DNA of 7,750 nt. Source: Caldisericota bacterium (GTDB taxonomy: Bacteria > Caldisericota > Caldisericia > Cryosericales > Cryosericaceae). Below the pieces are notes generated by a model. The model was given only the letters and a program-made list of their open reading frames with translations. It did no database searches and was not told the DNA's origin. This document shows, one piece after another, positions 1 to 5,996 of the stretch. The DNA is taken from assembly GCA_022710025.1 (NCBI GenBank), contig JAKLHS010000027.1, forward strand, positions 1-7,750, given 5' to 3'. The position numbers and the translations under genes were made by a program. Numbering within the stretch: the first letter of the stretch is position 1; each line of letters starts with the position of its first letter.

Positions 1-339
1 AGGCCGGATGCGGTCGCCTTGGAATCATTGTTTTTCTACCGCAATGCGCGGACGGTTATGAAAGTGAGCGAAGCACGAGGCGTCATAGTACTGGCAATCG
101 GCACCTGTCATGTTCCGGCCTATGAATATACACCGCAGCAGGTAAAGCAGGCCGTTTCCGCGTATGGGATGGAATCCAAGAAAAACGTAGAGATTGCTGT
201 CCGTCAGATTCTAGGGGTTCAGGAGCGCATTACGCCCGATGATACGGCAGATGCAATTGCCATTGCTCTCTGCCATGCCTTCACGGGGCCGTATCGACAT
301 GCTGTCGACCAGGAGAACGCCGATGATAGCGTTGATTAG
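1..339 (+). CDS. ruvC: Crossover junction endodeoxyribonuclease RuvC, 3' part (left-truncated by window edge)
   Basis: RuvC is the dimeric, metal-dependent nuclease that cuts Holliday junctions after RuvAB has branch-migrated them. The visible 112 residues are read in frame from base 1. They contain the family's second catalytic acid in 'ALES' (window residue 8, equivalent to E. coli Glu66). The last two catalytic acids lie in 'PDDTADA' (residues 81 and 84, equivalent to Asp138 and Asp141). The conserved 'ARGVI' and 'EYTPQQVKQAV' segments also match. By comparison with the roughly 160-175 residue family, about 58 N-terminal residues, including the first catalytic Asp, lie upstream of the window. 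The gene ends at TAG 337-339 and overlaps the start of ruvA by 17 nt, so the two are probably translationally coupled. The truncation is only the window boundary; the reading frame is intact. Confidence 0.95.
   Translation, partial: RPDAVALESLFFYRNARTVMKVSEARGVIVLAIGTCHVPAYEYTPQQVKQAVSAYGMESKKNVEIAVRQILGVQERITPDDTADAIAIALCHAFTGPYRHAVDQENADDSVD
311..315 (+). promoter_or_regulatory. Shine-Dalgarno fixing the ruvA start
   Basis: AGGAG lies inside the 3' end of ruvC, 7 nt before the ATG at 323. It decides the ruvA start in favour of 323 over an in-frame ATG at 239, which would add 28 residues that do not look like RuvA. Confidence 0.8.
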
Positions 340-916
340 GGGAACTATCTATCGTAGGCTGGATACGGCGATTGTCGTGCTCGTAGGCGACATCGGATAT
401 GAGGTACGTGTTATCGACGCTACTGCATATACAGTGGGAGAACAGGTAGAACTTCAGACCTACCACGTTGTCAAGGAGGACAGGCAGGAGTTGTACGGTT
501 TTGCAGAGGAACTGGACTATGGCGTCTTTGCCGATCTCGTGGAACATGTTCCCGGGGTGGGAGCCAAGACCGCTCTCAACCTGCTGCGATCTGTCACTGC
601 TACTCGATTGATCGAGGCAGTTCGTGAGCAGAATGTAGCAGCTTTGACGGCAGCGCCGGGTGTTGGCAAGAAAAATGCAGAGCGCATCCTGATTGAGCTT
701 CGCCCGATTGTCAACCGCAAATACAGCGAGCTTCTGCTGACACCGGGTGCCACCGGTTCGGAGACAACTGTTCTGGCTGAGGTGGAGATGGCCCTTCGAT
801 CATTGGGGTACTCACAGAGAGAGATCAGCGGCTCTCTCCGGGAGATTGGTCCAGCAAAGGACCGATCTGCGGAAGAGCTGGTCAGCGAAGCGCTCCAGCG
901 CCTTTCCAGGAGATAG
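323..916 (+). CDS. ruvA: Holliday junction branch migration protein RuvA
   Basis: RuvA is the tetrameric protein that grips the four-way junction and loads the RuvB motor. The product has 197 residues, close to the usual length of about 200. Domain I (OB fold, about 1-63) begins 'MIALIRG' and keeps the acidic pin residues as Glu52-Asp53 in 'VKEDRQELYGF'. These correspond to E. coli Glu55-Asp56, which constrain strand separation. Domain II has two helix-hairpin-helix DNA-binding motifs, 'VPGVGAKTA' (76-84) and 'APGVGKKNA' (111-119). After a short linker, domain III (about 148-197, 'EVEMALRSLGYS') is the RuvB-binding module. The start at 323 is supported by AGGAG 7 nt upstream and by the family N-terminus. 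The gene overlaps ruvC by 17 nt and stops 3 nt before ruvB. Nothing is missing. Confidence 0.96.
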   Translation: MIALIRGTIYRRLDTAIVVLVGDIGYEVRVIDATAYTVGEQVELQTYHVVKEDRQELYGFAEELDYGVFADLVEHVPGVGAKTALNLLRSVTATRLIEAVREQNVAALTAAPGVGKKNAERILIELRPIVNRKYSELLLTPGATGSETTVLAEVEMALRSLGYSQREISGSLREIGPAKDRSAEELVSEALQRLSRR

Positions 917-919
917 ACG

Positions 920-1984
920 ATGGCTGCTGGTCAGGAGAAACGCGTTCATCGGGCAGCCTTGGGCACAGAAAGGCGGTCGGCATCAGCCAATCAGATGTCT
1001 GAGAGCACTGGCGCAGCCGTACGCCCACACCGCCTTGAAGATTTTATCGGCCAGGAGCAGATACGGCGCAACCTGAGTGTCTTCATCCAAGCTGCGCTCA
1101 GCAGGGGGGAGCCTCTGGATCATTGTCTTTTGTATGGTCCTCCAGGGTTAGGCAAGACCACCTTGTCGCAGATCATTGCCTCTGAGCTTGGTGTACGGTT
1201 TAAGTACACGAGTGGTCCGGCACTGACACGCGCTGGGGACTTGGCGAGCATCCTTGCATCGCTGAGCGATAGAGACGTGCTGTTCATAGACGAGATTCAT
1301 CGGCTTCCTCCGGCAGTCGAGGAGAGTCTGTATTCGGCAATGGAAGATTTCCAGCTGCCGATTGTTCTCGGCAAGGGGCCGAGCGCCAAGACGCTTACCA
1401 TACCGCTCAAACCGTTTACGCTCATCGGAGCGACGACACGGTACGGGATGTTGTCTGCACCCCTTCGTGATCGGTTTGGCATCGTGATGCGCATGGATCC
1501 CTATGATGAGGAGGATCTTGCGACTATCGTCACCAACGCTGCAGAGCGGCTGACGACGAGATTGGAACCGGCGGCGGCGCATCGCATAGCGTCACGGTCT
1601 CGCGGCATTCCCAGGATCGCCCTGCGTAACCTGAAGCGTATCCGTGACTATCTTGCCTATGCAGGAGGGAACATCATTGATGTCCACTTGGTCGACGAAG
1701 CATTTTCCCGACTGAACATAGACAAGTATGGACTGCTTGACACGGATCGTCGCCTGCTCGAAGCTATCGACGACAAATTTCGTGGTGGGCCGGTCGGATT
1801 GGATAGTCTGGCATCGGCGATCAGTGAGGACCCCGATACGGTCTCCATGGTCATCGAGCCATATCTTGTACAACTCAACCTTATTGCGCGGACAAGCCAG
1901 GGACGTATTATCACGGATCTCGGGCGAAAATACCTCAAGACATACGAGATGTCGGCCGGCTCATCAGATGACGTCCTCTTCTAG
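920..1984 (+). CDS. ruvB: Holliday junction branch migration DNA helicase RuvB
   Basis: RuvB is the hexameric AAA+ motor that drives branch migration on the RuvA-bound junction using ATP. The product has 354 residues, at the long end of the usual 330-350. Visible motifs in order: 'VRPHRLEDFIGQ' (34-45), Walker A 'GPPGLGKT' (73-80), Walker B 'LFIDEIH' (121-127), sensor 1 'LIGATTR' (168-174), the arginine-finger segment 'PLRDRFG' (181-187) and sensor 2 'GIPRIALR'. The C-terminal winged helix includes 'GGPVGLDSLA' and 'EPYLVQLNLIART'. I chose ATG 920 because AGGAG (908-912) precedes it by 7 nt. An in-frame ATG at 995 has no clear ribosome site but would give a more typical N-terminus, so the first 25 residues, which are basic and poorly conserved, are the least certain part. 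It lies 3 nt after ruvA and ends the ruvCAB cluster. Confidence 0.97.
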   Translation: MAAGQEKRVHRAALGTERRSASANQMSESTGAAVRPHRLEDFIGQEQIRRNLSVFIQAALSRGEPLDHCLLYGPPGLGKTTLSQIIASELGVRFKYTSGPALTRAGDLASILASLSDRDVLFIDEIHRLPPAVEESLYSAMEDFQLPIVLGKGPSAKTLTIPLKPFTLIGATTRYGMLSAPLRDRFGIVMRMDPYDEEDLATIVTNAAERLTTRLEPAAAHRIASRSRGIPRIALRNLKRIRDYLAYAGGNIIDVHLVDEAFSRLNIDKYGLLDTDRRLLEAIDDKFRGGPVGLDSLASAISEDPDTVSMVIEPYLVQLNLIARTSQGRIITDLGRKYLKTYEMSAGSSDDVLF

Positions 1985-2003
1985 AGAGCGGAATCTTTCG
2001 GCC

Positions 2004-2031
2004 TTGATAACAGCCGGGAATCCTGTACAAT
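2004..2031 (+). promoter_or_regulatory. Predicted sigma70-type promoter for tRNA-Ser and the coaX operon
   Basis: TTGATA (2004-2009) and TACAAT (2026-2031) each match the housekeeping consensus at 5 of 6 positions and are 16 nt apart. The expected transcription start is near 2038, about 40 nt before the mature 5' end of the tRNA. It lies in the only sizeable gap of the window, just after ruvB. Because no terminator follows the tRNA, the same promoter probably also serves coaX and the genes downstream. This is prediction from sequence; no start site has been mapped. Confidence 0.65.
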
Positions 2032-2035
2032 TGAT

Positions 2036-2063
2036 GCGAGCCTGTTCGACTGCGAGGGCTCGC
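2036..2063 (+). repeat. Inverted repeat (leader hairpin) between promoter and tRNA
   Basis: GCGAGCC (2036-2042) and GGCTCGC (2057-2063) are perfectly complementary 7-nt arms around a 14-nt loop. The predicted transcript would start at or just inside the left arm, so the hairpin would sit at the 5' end of the precursor RNA. No T-run follows, so it is not an intrinsic terminator. It could protect the leader or position RNase P, or be chance. Confidence 0.45.
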
Positions 2064-2078
2064 CAGTACTCACAATAC

Positions 2079-2170
2079 GGAGAGATGGCCGAGTGGCTGA
2101 AGGCACTCGCCTGCTAAGCGAGTGGGTGGCTAATACCGCCTCCCGGGTCCGAATCCCGGTCTCTCCGCCA
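2079..2170 (+). tRNA. tRNA-Ser (anticodon GCU), CCA encoded
   Basis: This is a class II tRNA with a long variable arm, reading serine codons AGC and AGU. The acceptor stem GGAGAGA (2079-2085) pairs fully with TCTCTCC (2160-2166). The discriminator is G2167, as expected for serine, followed by encoded CCA (2168-2170). The D stem is GCC/GGC (2088-2090 with 2102-2104). The anticodon stem CTCGC/GCGAG (2106-2110 with 2118-2122) encloses the loop CTGCTAA with anticodon GCT at 2113-2115. The variable arm spans 2123-2142, with a GGTGG/CCGCC stem containing one T-G pair. The T stem is CCGGG/CCCGG (2143-2147 with 2155-2159). The T loop is TCCGAAT (2148-2154), so position 55, almost always T (pseudouridine), is C here. 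coaX starts only 24 nt downstream, without a terminator, so the tRNA is probably cut out of a longer message. Confidence 0.96.
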
Positions 2171-2194
2171 TTCCTAATTTGAGGGCACTCTGCT

Positions 2195-2974
2195 ATGCTT
2201 CTTGCCATCGATGTCGGGAACACAAACATAGTCGTCGGGCTTTTCGAGCGGGACATGCTGCTGGAAAACTGGCGCCTGACTACTGACCGGGGCAAGACCG
2301 CAGATGAGTATGGTGTATTCATCCGAAGCCTGTTTCAAGACGCTCGGGTTGCATTGGATGAGGTCGATTCAGTGGTCTTGGCGTCGGTGGTTCCGCCTCT
2401 TACCCCCATCATGCGTCGTCTCATCGATCGACTGTTTCATGTGAAGCCTCTCTTTGTATCGGCCACTCTTGCGACGGGCATCCGATGGGAAGTAGAGAAT
2501 CCGGCGGATATGGGCGCTGATCGGATTGCGGATTGCGTAGGCGGGTACGTGAAGTATGGAGGCCCGTGCATTATCATCGATATGGGTACGGCTACGACGT
2601 TCAACTTTATCACCGAGGATGGCCGCTATCTTGGAGGGTCCATCGCGCCTGGCGTTCTGAGCTCAAGCGAATCCCTGTTCACCAAAACGGCAAAATTGCC
2701 ACGCATCGAACTGGATCGCCCGGAGTCGAGTCTCGGCGCGAATACGATTACGCAGATGCAGGCCGGTGTCGTCTGGGGCATGGTGTTCATGGTAGAAGGC
2801 ATGATTCAGCGGATGCGTAACGAAACGTGTAGTCCGGGTGCCAAGGTCATCCTCACGGGTGGTCTTTCCAGTGTCGTTGTGTCAGGTCTCCAGACCTCAT
2901 GTATCCATGACCCCAATCTCACTTTGGATGGATTGCGCATTCTCTTCAATCTGAACAGGGAAGCTGCGTTGTGA
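2195..2974 (+). CDS. coaX: Type III pantothenate kinase CoaX
   Basis: This enzyme phosphorylates pantothenate, the first committed step of coenzyme A synthesis. It is the CoaX family of the acetate/sugar kinase-Hsp70-actin fold, unrelated in sequence to CoaA. The 259 residues match the usual length. Motifs visible are phosphate-binding 'DVGNTN' (6-11), 'VVLASVVPPL' (60-69), 'NPADMGADR' (102-110, whose GADR Asp is the catalytic base in the family), 'DMGTATTF' (129-136), 'GGSIAPGV' (147-154) and 'TGGLS' (221-225). ATG 2195 is preceded by GAGGG (2181-2185) at 9 nt. It follows tRNA-Ser by 24 nt and its stop shares four bases (GTGA) with the start of dusB, which implies translational coupling. Confidence 0.96.
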   Translation: MLLAIDVGNTNIVVGLFERDMLLENWRLTTDRGKTADEYGVFIRSLFQDARVALDEVDSVVLASVVPPLTPIMRRLIDRLFHVKPLFVSATLATGIRWEVENPADMGADRIADCVGGYVKYGGPCIIIDMGTATTFNFITEDGRYLGGSIAPGVLSSSESLFTKTAKLPRIELDRPESSLGANTITQMQAGVVWGMVFMVEGMIQRMRNETCSPGAKVILTGGLSSVVVSGLQTSCIHDPNLTLDGLRILFNLNREAAL

Positions 2975-3963
2975 GAATAGGAACTCTGGAGCTTGACGGG
3001 CGCGTGTTGCTCGCGCCCCTTGCAGGGTATGGAGATGCCCCCTTCCGGGTGCTTTGCAGACGCCATGGCGCAGCCATGGTGTATACGGAGATGGTCTCAT
3101 CGCTGGGCATCAAGTTTAGCAACAGCAAGACGTTTGAGATGCTGTCGCTGGATCCGGCGGAACATCCAGTGGATGTTCAGATCTTCGGCGCCAGGCCCGA
3201 AGCCATGGCTGCAGCGGCAGATGCGCTGGTTCGTGCCGGCGCAGACGCTATCGACATCAACATGGGCTGTCCGGAGCCAAAGATCGTGAAGACAGGCGCG
3301 GGATCGGCCTTGCTGAAAAATCTTCCGCTCATTGACGAGATTACGGCTGCAGTCACGCGTGCGTCTGCCCTTCCCGTGACCGTGAAAATTCGGAAAGGAT
3401 TCCTGATTGACGACGACGTTACCGAAGAAATCTTGGCTATATGCGAAAAGAACGGTGTAGCGGCATTGACGATTCATGGCAGCACAGCAGTACAGGGGCG
3501 ATCCGGATCCAAGGACTGGGATGTCATCGCTGCTGCCAAAGAACGTGCCACCATACCGATCATAGCGAATGGGGGCGTGAAGAAGGCAGAAGATGCCCGG
3601 AAGTTTCTTGACTATACTGGAGCAGACTTCGTCATGGTCGGCAGAGCTGCCTTGGGCAACCCGTGGATTTTCGACCAAATCAGGGATGTGCTGCAAGGGA
3701 AACCTCTTCGAGAACCGACGATCGAGGAACGTTTTGCAGTGATGGTAGAGCACGTTGACCGCGAGGTAGCTCTCAAGGGTGAAGCAATCGGGGTCAAGGA
3801 GATGCGCAAGCATCTGGCTTTCTATTTCAGAGGGCTCCCCGAGGCAACAACATATCGTGGTCGCATCAATGCCGTGAAGGAGCACCGCCAGCTCATCCAG
3901 ATGCTGGACGAATATCATATGCTTTGTATCAGTGCCGGTGAGGAGGTACGTCGTGACACATGA
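2971..3963 (+). CDS. dusB: tRNA-dihydrouridine synthase (DusB-like)
   Basis: This is an FMN enzyme that reduces specific uridines of tRNA D-loops to dihydrouridine with NADPH. The 330 residues form a TIM barrel followed by a helical tRNA-binding domain. Visible family signatures are 'LAPLAGYGDAPFR' (14-26), 'DINMGCPEPKIVK' (95-107) with catalytic Cys100, and Lys139 in 'TVKIRKGF'. His169 in 'IHGST', 'NGGV' (200-203) and 'VMVGRAALGNPWIF' (221-234) contact flavin in relatives. Many homologues have HGRT where this protein has HGST (Ser171). The start is GTG 2971, sharing GTGA with the coaX stop, with a weak AGGG at 2957-2960. The 3' end overlaps greA by 11 nt. DusB is the best fit; the exact Dus subfamily and target uridine cannot be proven from sequence. 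Confidence 0.93.
   Translation: MRIGTLELDGRVLLAPLAGYGDAPFRVLCRRHGAAMVYTEMVSSLGIKFSNSKTFEMLSLDPAEHPVDVQIFGARPEAMAAAADALVRAGADAIDINMGCPEPKIVKTGAGSALLKNLPLIDEITAAVTRASALPVTVKIRKGFLIDDDVTEEILAICEKNGVAALTIHGSTAVQGRSGSKDWDVIAAAKERATIPIIANGGVKKAEDARKFLDYTGADFVMVGRAALGNPWIFDQIRDVLQGKPLREPTIEERFAVMVEHVDREVALKGEAIGVKEMRKHLAFYFRGLPEATTYRGRINAVKEHRQLIQMLDEYHMLCISAGEEVRRDT
2998..3018 (+). repeat. GC-rich inverted repeat near the dusB start
   Basis: GGGCGCG (2998-3004) and CGCGCCC (3012-3018) are perfect arms around a 7-nt loop, beginning 27 nt into dusB. A stable mRNA hairpin is expected. No T-tract follows, so it is not a terminator. It lies in coding sequence for residues about 10-16 and may be incidental. 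Confidence 0.4.
3160..3178 (+). repeat. 19-nt dyad inside dusB
   Basis: GAACATCCA (3160-3168) and TGGATGTTC (3170-3178) are perfect inverted arms around a single G at 3169. It lies in frame in dusB and encodes the stretch leading into the conserved 'VQIFGA'. It has the geometry of a dimeric-protein binding site, but its intragenic position and coding constraint make chance a serious alternative. Confidence 0.4.
3941..3946 (+). promoter_or_regulatory. Consensus Shine-Dalgarno fixing the greA start
   Basis: AGGAGG lies inside the last codons of dusB, 6 nt before GTG 3953. It selects GTG 3953 over the in-frame upstream GTG at 3932. Confidence 0.85.
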
Positions 3964-4492
3964 TGAGGAAGAACGCTTCGACGAAGAGATCGAGATCACG
4001 AACGCCCGTGAGGACGAGGAAGAGAAGCTTTACATAAGCCCTTTGCAAAAGAAAAAAATGCAGGAAGAGCTCGACAGGCTGAAAACGAAAGAACGGTTGC
4101 GCATCGCCGAGCGCATCAAAGAAGCCAAGAGCTTCGGTGATTTGTCGGAGAACGCGGAATACGAAGAAGCTAAAAAGGAACAAGCATTCATCGAAGGTAC
4201 GATCATGGACTTGGAACGGCAACTGGAACATTCAGTTGTCATAGAGCACAGCGATGCCGGAACCGGTGAAGTACACATGGGATGCAGGGTTCAGGTGCTG
4301 GACATCGATACGGAAAAACAGCGGTGGTTCACTATTGTCGGCAATTTGGAGGCTAACCCCGCTGAAGGTCACATTTCTATCGACAGCCCCGTGGGGAAGG
4401 CGCTCATGGGAAAACATGAGAAAGAGACCGTCGCAGTCCGTATTCCCAAGGGACGCGTCTCCTACAGGATCCTGTCGATAGAGAAGGTGTAG
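3953..4492 (+). CDS. greA: Transcription elongation factor GreA with acidic N-terminal extension
   Basis: GreA enters the RNA polymerase secondary channel and stimulates cleavage of backtracked transcripts. The product has 179 residues against a usual length near 158. The antiparallel coiled-coil domain carries the tip motif 'GDLSENAEY' (62-70). Asp63 and Glu66 there match E. coli Asp41 and Glu44, the acids that assist cleavage. The C-terminal FKBP-like domain shows 'CRVQVLDIDT', 'FTIVGN', 'ISIDSPVGKALMGK' and 'VRIPKGRVSYRILSI'. The excess length is a front segment of about 24 residues, 13 of the first 25 being Asp or Glu, before 'LYISPLQKKKM', where GreA normally begins. GTG 3953 is chosen because a perfect AGGAGG sits 6 nt upstream; no later ATG or GTG before the coiled coil is supported. 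The start overlaps dusB by 11 nt and the end abuts lysS. Confidence 0.95.
   Translation: MTHDEEERFDEEIEITNAREDEEEKLYISPLQKKKMQEELDRLKTKERLRIAERIKEAKSFGDLSENAEYEEAKKEQAFIEGTIMDLERQLEHSVVIEHSDAGTGEVHMGCRVQVLDIDTEKQRWFTIVGNLEANPAEGHISIDSPVGKALMGKHEKETVAVRIPKGRVSYRILSIEKV
4482..4489 (+). promoter_or_regulatory. Shine-Dalgarno of lysS within the greA 3' end
   Basis: AGAAGGTG matches AGGAGGTG at 7 of 8 positions. Measured from the AGAAGG core (4482-4487), the spacing is 4 nt to GTG 4492 and 7 nt to the next codon, GTG 4495, which favours 4495. Confidence 0.6.
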
Positions 4493-4494
4493 TG

Positions 4495-5964
4495 GTGCTT
4501 ACCCTCAACGAAGTCGAGCTCAGTCGCAGGGACAAGATCGAGGAGCTACGTTCGCAGGGCGTGGACCCATTTGGACACAGTTTTGCGGACGCAGTGCCGA
4601 CGGCATACATAGCCGAACATTTCGAGGAGCTGGGGAATGCGGTCGTACGTGCCCGCGGACGCATCATGGCTATCCGGGGACACGGTAAGGCATGCTTTCT
4701 CGAAATAGCCGACATGGCGGGCAGACTTCAGCTGTACGTGCGGTCTGACGACTTGAAGGAACCCGATTACGAGTGGTTCAAGAAGTATGTCGATGCTGGA
4801 GATATCGTGGGAGTTGAAGGAACCCTGTTCGTCACGAGGACCGGCGAGAAGACGTTAGCAGTGTCGAAGTTCTGGATGCTCTCTAAAGCCATTCGTACGC
4901 TGCCGGAAAAATTCCACGGCCTGACCGATGTTGAGATACGGTATCGACAGCGTTACGTGGATCTCATCGTCAATCCTGAAGTCCGACGTACCTTCGAGAT
5001 GAGATCCCGTATCATCTCGCATATACGGCAATACCTGAATGACCGGGGATATCTGGAGGTTGAGACGCCCATCCTTCAACCGATCGCAGGCGGCGCTACC
5101 GCACGGCCGTTCGTTACCCATCACAATGCATTGGATCAGGACCTCTATTTGCGTATCGCGCCGGAGCTGTACCTCAAGCGCCTGCTCGTTGGAGGTTTTG
5201 AGAAGGTTTATGAAATCAACCGCAGTTTCCGCAACGAAGGGTTCGACACGGCACACAACCCCGAGTTTACCATGATGGAACTGTACGAGGCGTACTCCGA
5301 TTTGACCGGCATGATGACGCTGACGGAGGATCTGATTCTCGACCTCGTTCAAAAGGTGACGGGGCAGATTACGCAGCGCATGGGAGAGCGGGAGATCAAC
5401 TTTGCGGGGCCTTTTGCAAAAACAAGATTTGACGAAGCCTTGCGCACCTATGCCGGCGTCAGTCTCGAAGAACTACATGACGACGCGATCGCTCACCATA
5501 AGATCGAGGAGTTCGGCATTCGCATGGACAAATCATTCGAGTATGGCAACATAGTAAACGAGTTGTTCGACAAGACGGTGGAACCCAACTTCGTCAATCC
5601 AACATTTGTCTACGACTATCCGGTAGAGATCTCGCCCTTGGCAAAGCGACTGCCTGATGAGGTACAGAGGGTGCAACGTTTTGAGCTTTTTGCGGGAGGG
5701 ATGGAAGTCGCCAATGCCTTCACGGAACTCAACGACCCCATTGATCAGGAAGAGCGGTTTGCCCGGCAAGCCGCCGCAAAAGCCAGAGGTGACGACGAGA
5801 GTCCTGCCATGGACTTCGACTACGTTCGTGCGCTGCAGTACGGCATGCCGCCGGCAGGGGGGCTCGGCATTGGGATTGACAGATTGATCATGCTGCTCCT
5901 GGGAGTCAGCTCCATCCGCGAGGTCATCCTCTTTCCACAGCTTAAGACGCGGGAGCAGGATTAA
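4495..5964 (+). CDS. lysS: Lysyl-tRNA synthetase, class II
   Basis: LysRS attaches lysine to tRNA-Lys in an ATP-dependent reaction in the cytoplasm. The product has 489 residues, normal for the family. An N-terminal helix and OB-fold anticodon-binding domain (about 45-130, 'ARGRIMAIRGHGKACFLEI') precede the LysRS signature 'RYRQRYVDLI' (149-158). The class II catalytic core follows, with motif 2 'FRNEGFDTAHNPEFTMMEL' (245-263), 'GMEVANAFTELNDP' (402-415) and motif 3 'GGLGIGIDRLIML' (455-467). Two GTG codons stand in tandem at 4492 and 4495. I prefer 4495 on ribosome-site spacing (2 nt after the greA stop); 4492 would add one residue and overlap the greA stop by 1 nt. No T-box leader precedes it, so it appears to depend on the upstream operon promoter. 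Confidence 0.96.
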   Translation: MLTLNEVELSRRDKIEELRSQGVDPFGHSFADAVPTAYIAEHFEELGNAVVRARGRIMAIRGHGKACFLEIADMAGRLQLYVRSDDLKEPDYEWFKKYVDAGDIVGVEGTLFVTRTGEKTLAVSKFWMLSKAIRTLPEKFHGLTDVEIRYRQRYVDLIVNPEVRRTFEMRSRIISHIRQYLNDRGYLEVETPILQPIAGGATARPFVTHHNALDQDLYLRIAPELYLKRLLVGGFEKVYEINRSFRNEGFDTAHNPEFTMMELYEAYSDLTGMMTLTEDLILDLVQKVTGQITQRMGEREINFAGPFAKTRFDEALRTYAGVSLEELHDDAIAHHKIEEFGIRMDKSFEYGNIVNELFDKTVEPNFVNPTFVYDYPVEISPLAKRLPDEVQRVQRFELFAGGMEVANAFTELNDPIDQEERFARQAAAKARGDDESPAMDFDYVRALQYGMPPAGGLGIGIDRLIMLLLGVSSIREVILFPQLKTREQD

Positions 5965-5996
5965 TACAGTAGACGATATCGCGCAGGGAGGGTGAG

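Noticed and set aside
239..322. Upstream in-frame extension of ruvA starting at ATG 239
   Set aside because: It would add 28 residues inside ruvC that do not resemble RuvA; ATG 323 has AGGAG at 7 nt and gives the family N-terminus.
2036..2070. Intrinsic terminator after ruvB
   Set aside because: The hairpin has no following T-run, and it lies downstream of a promoter-like element.
2079..2194. Integration site of a mobile element at the tRNA-Ser 3' end
   Set aside because: No integrase gene or duplicated tRNA 3' segment is visible; core genes continue directly on both sides.
3160..3178. LexA (DinR) SOS box
   Set aside because: GAAC and GTTC are 11 nt apart instead of 4, and the site is within coding sequence.
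3932..3952. Upstream GTG start for greA at 3932
   Set aside because: The strong AGGAGG lies downstream of this codon and is correctly placed only for GTG 3953.
3097..3999. 300-codon open frame on the minus strand across dusB and greA
   Set aside because: It lies opposite well-conserved dusB, has no recognisable domain, and its composition looks like a shadow frame.
4450..4494. T-box or other riboswitch ahead of lysS
   Set aside because: There is no leader: lysS starts at the greA stop codon.
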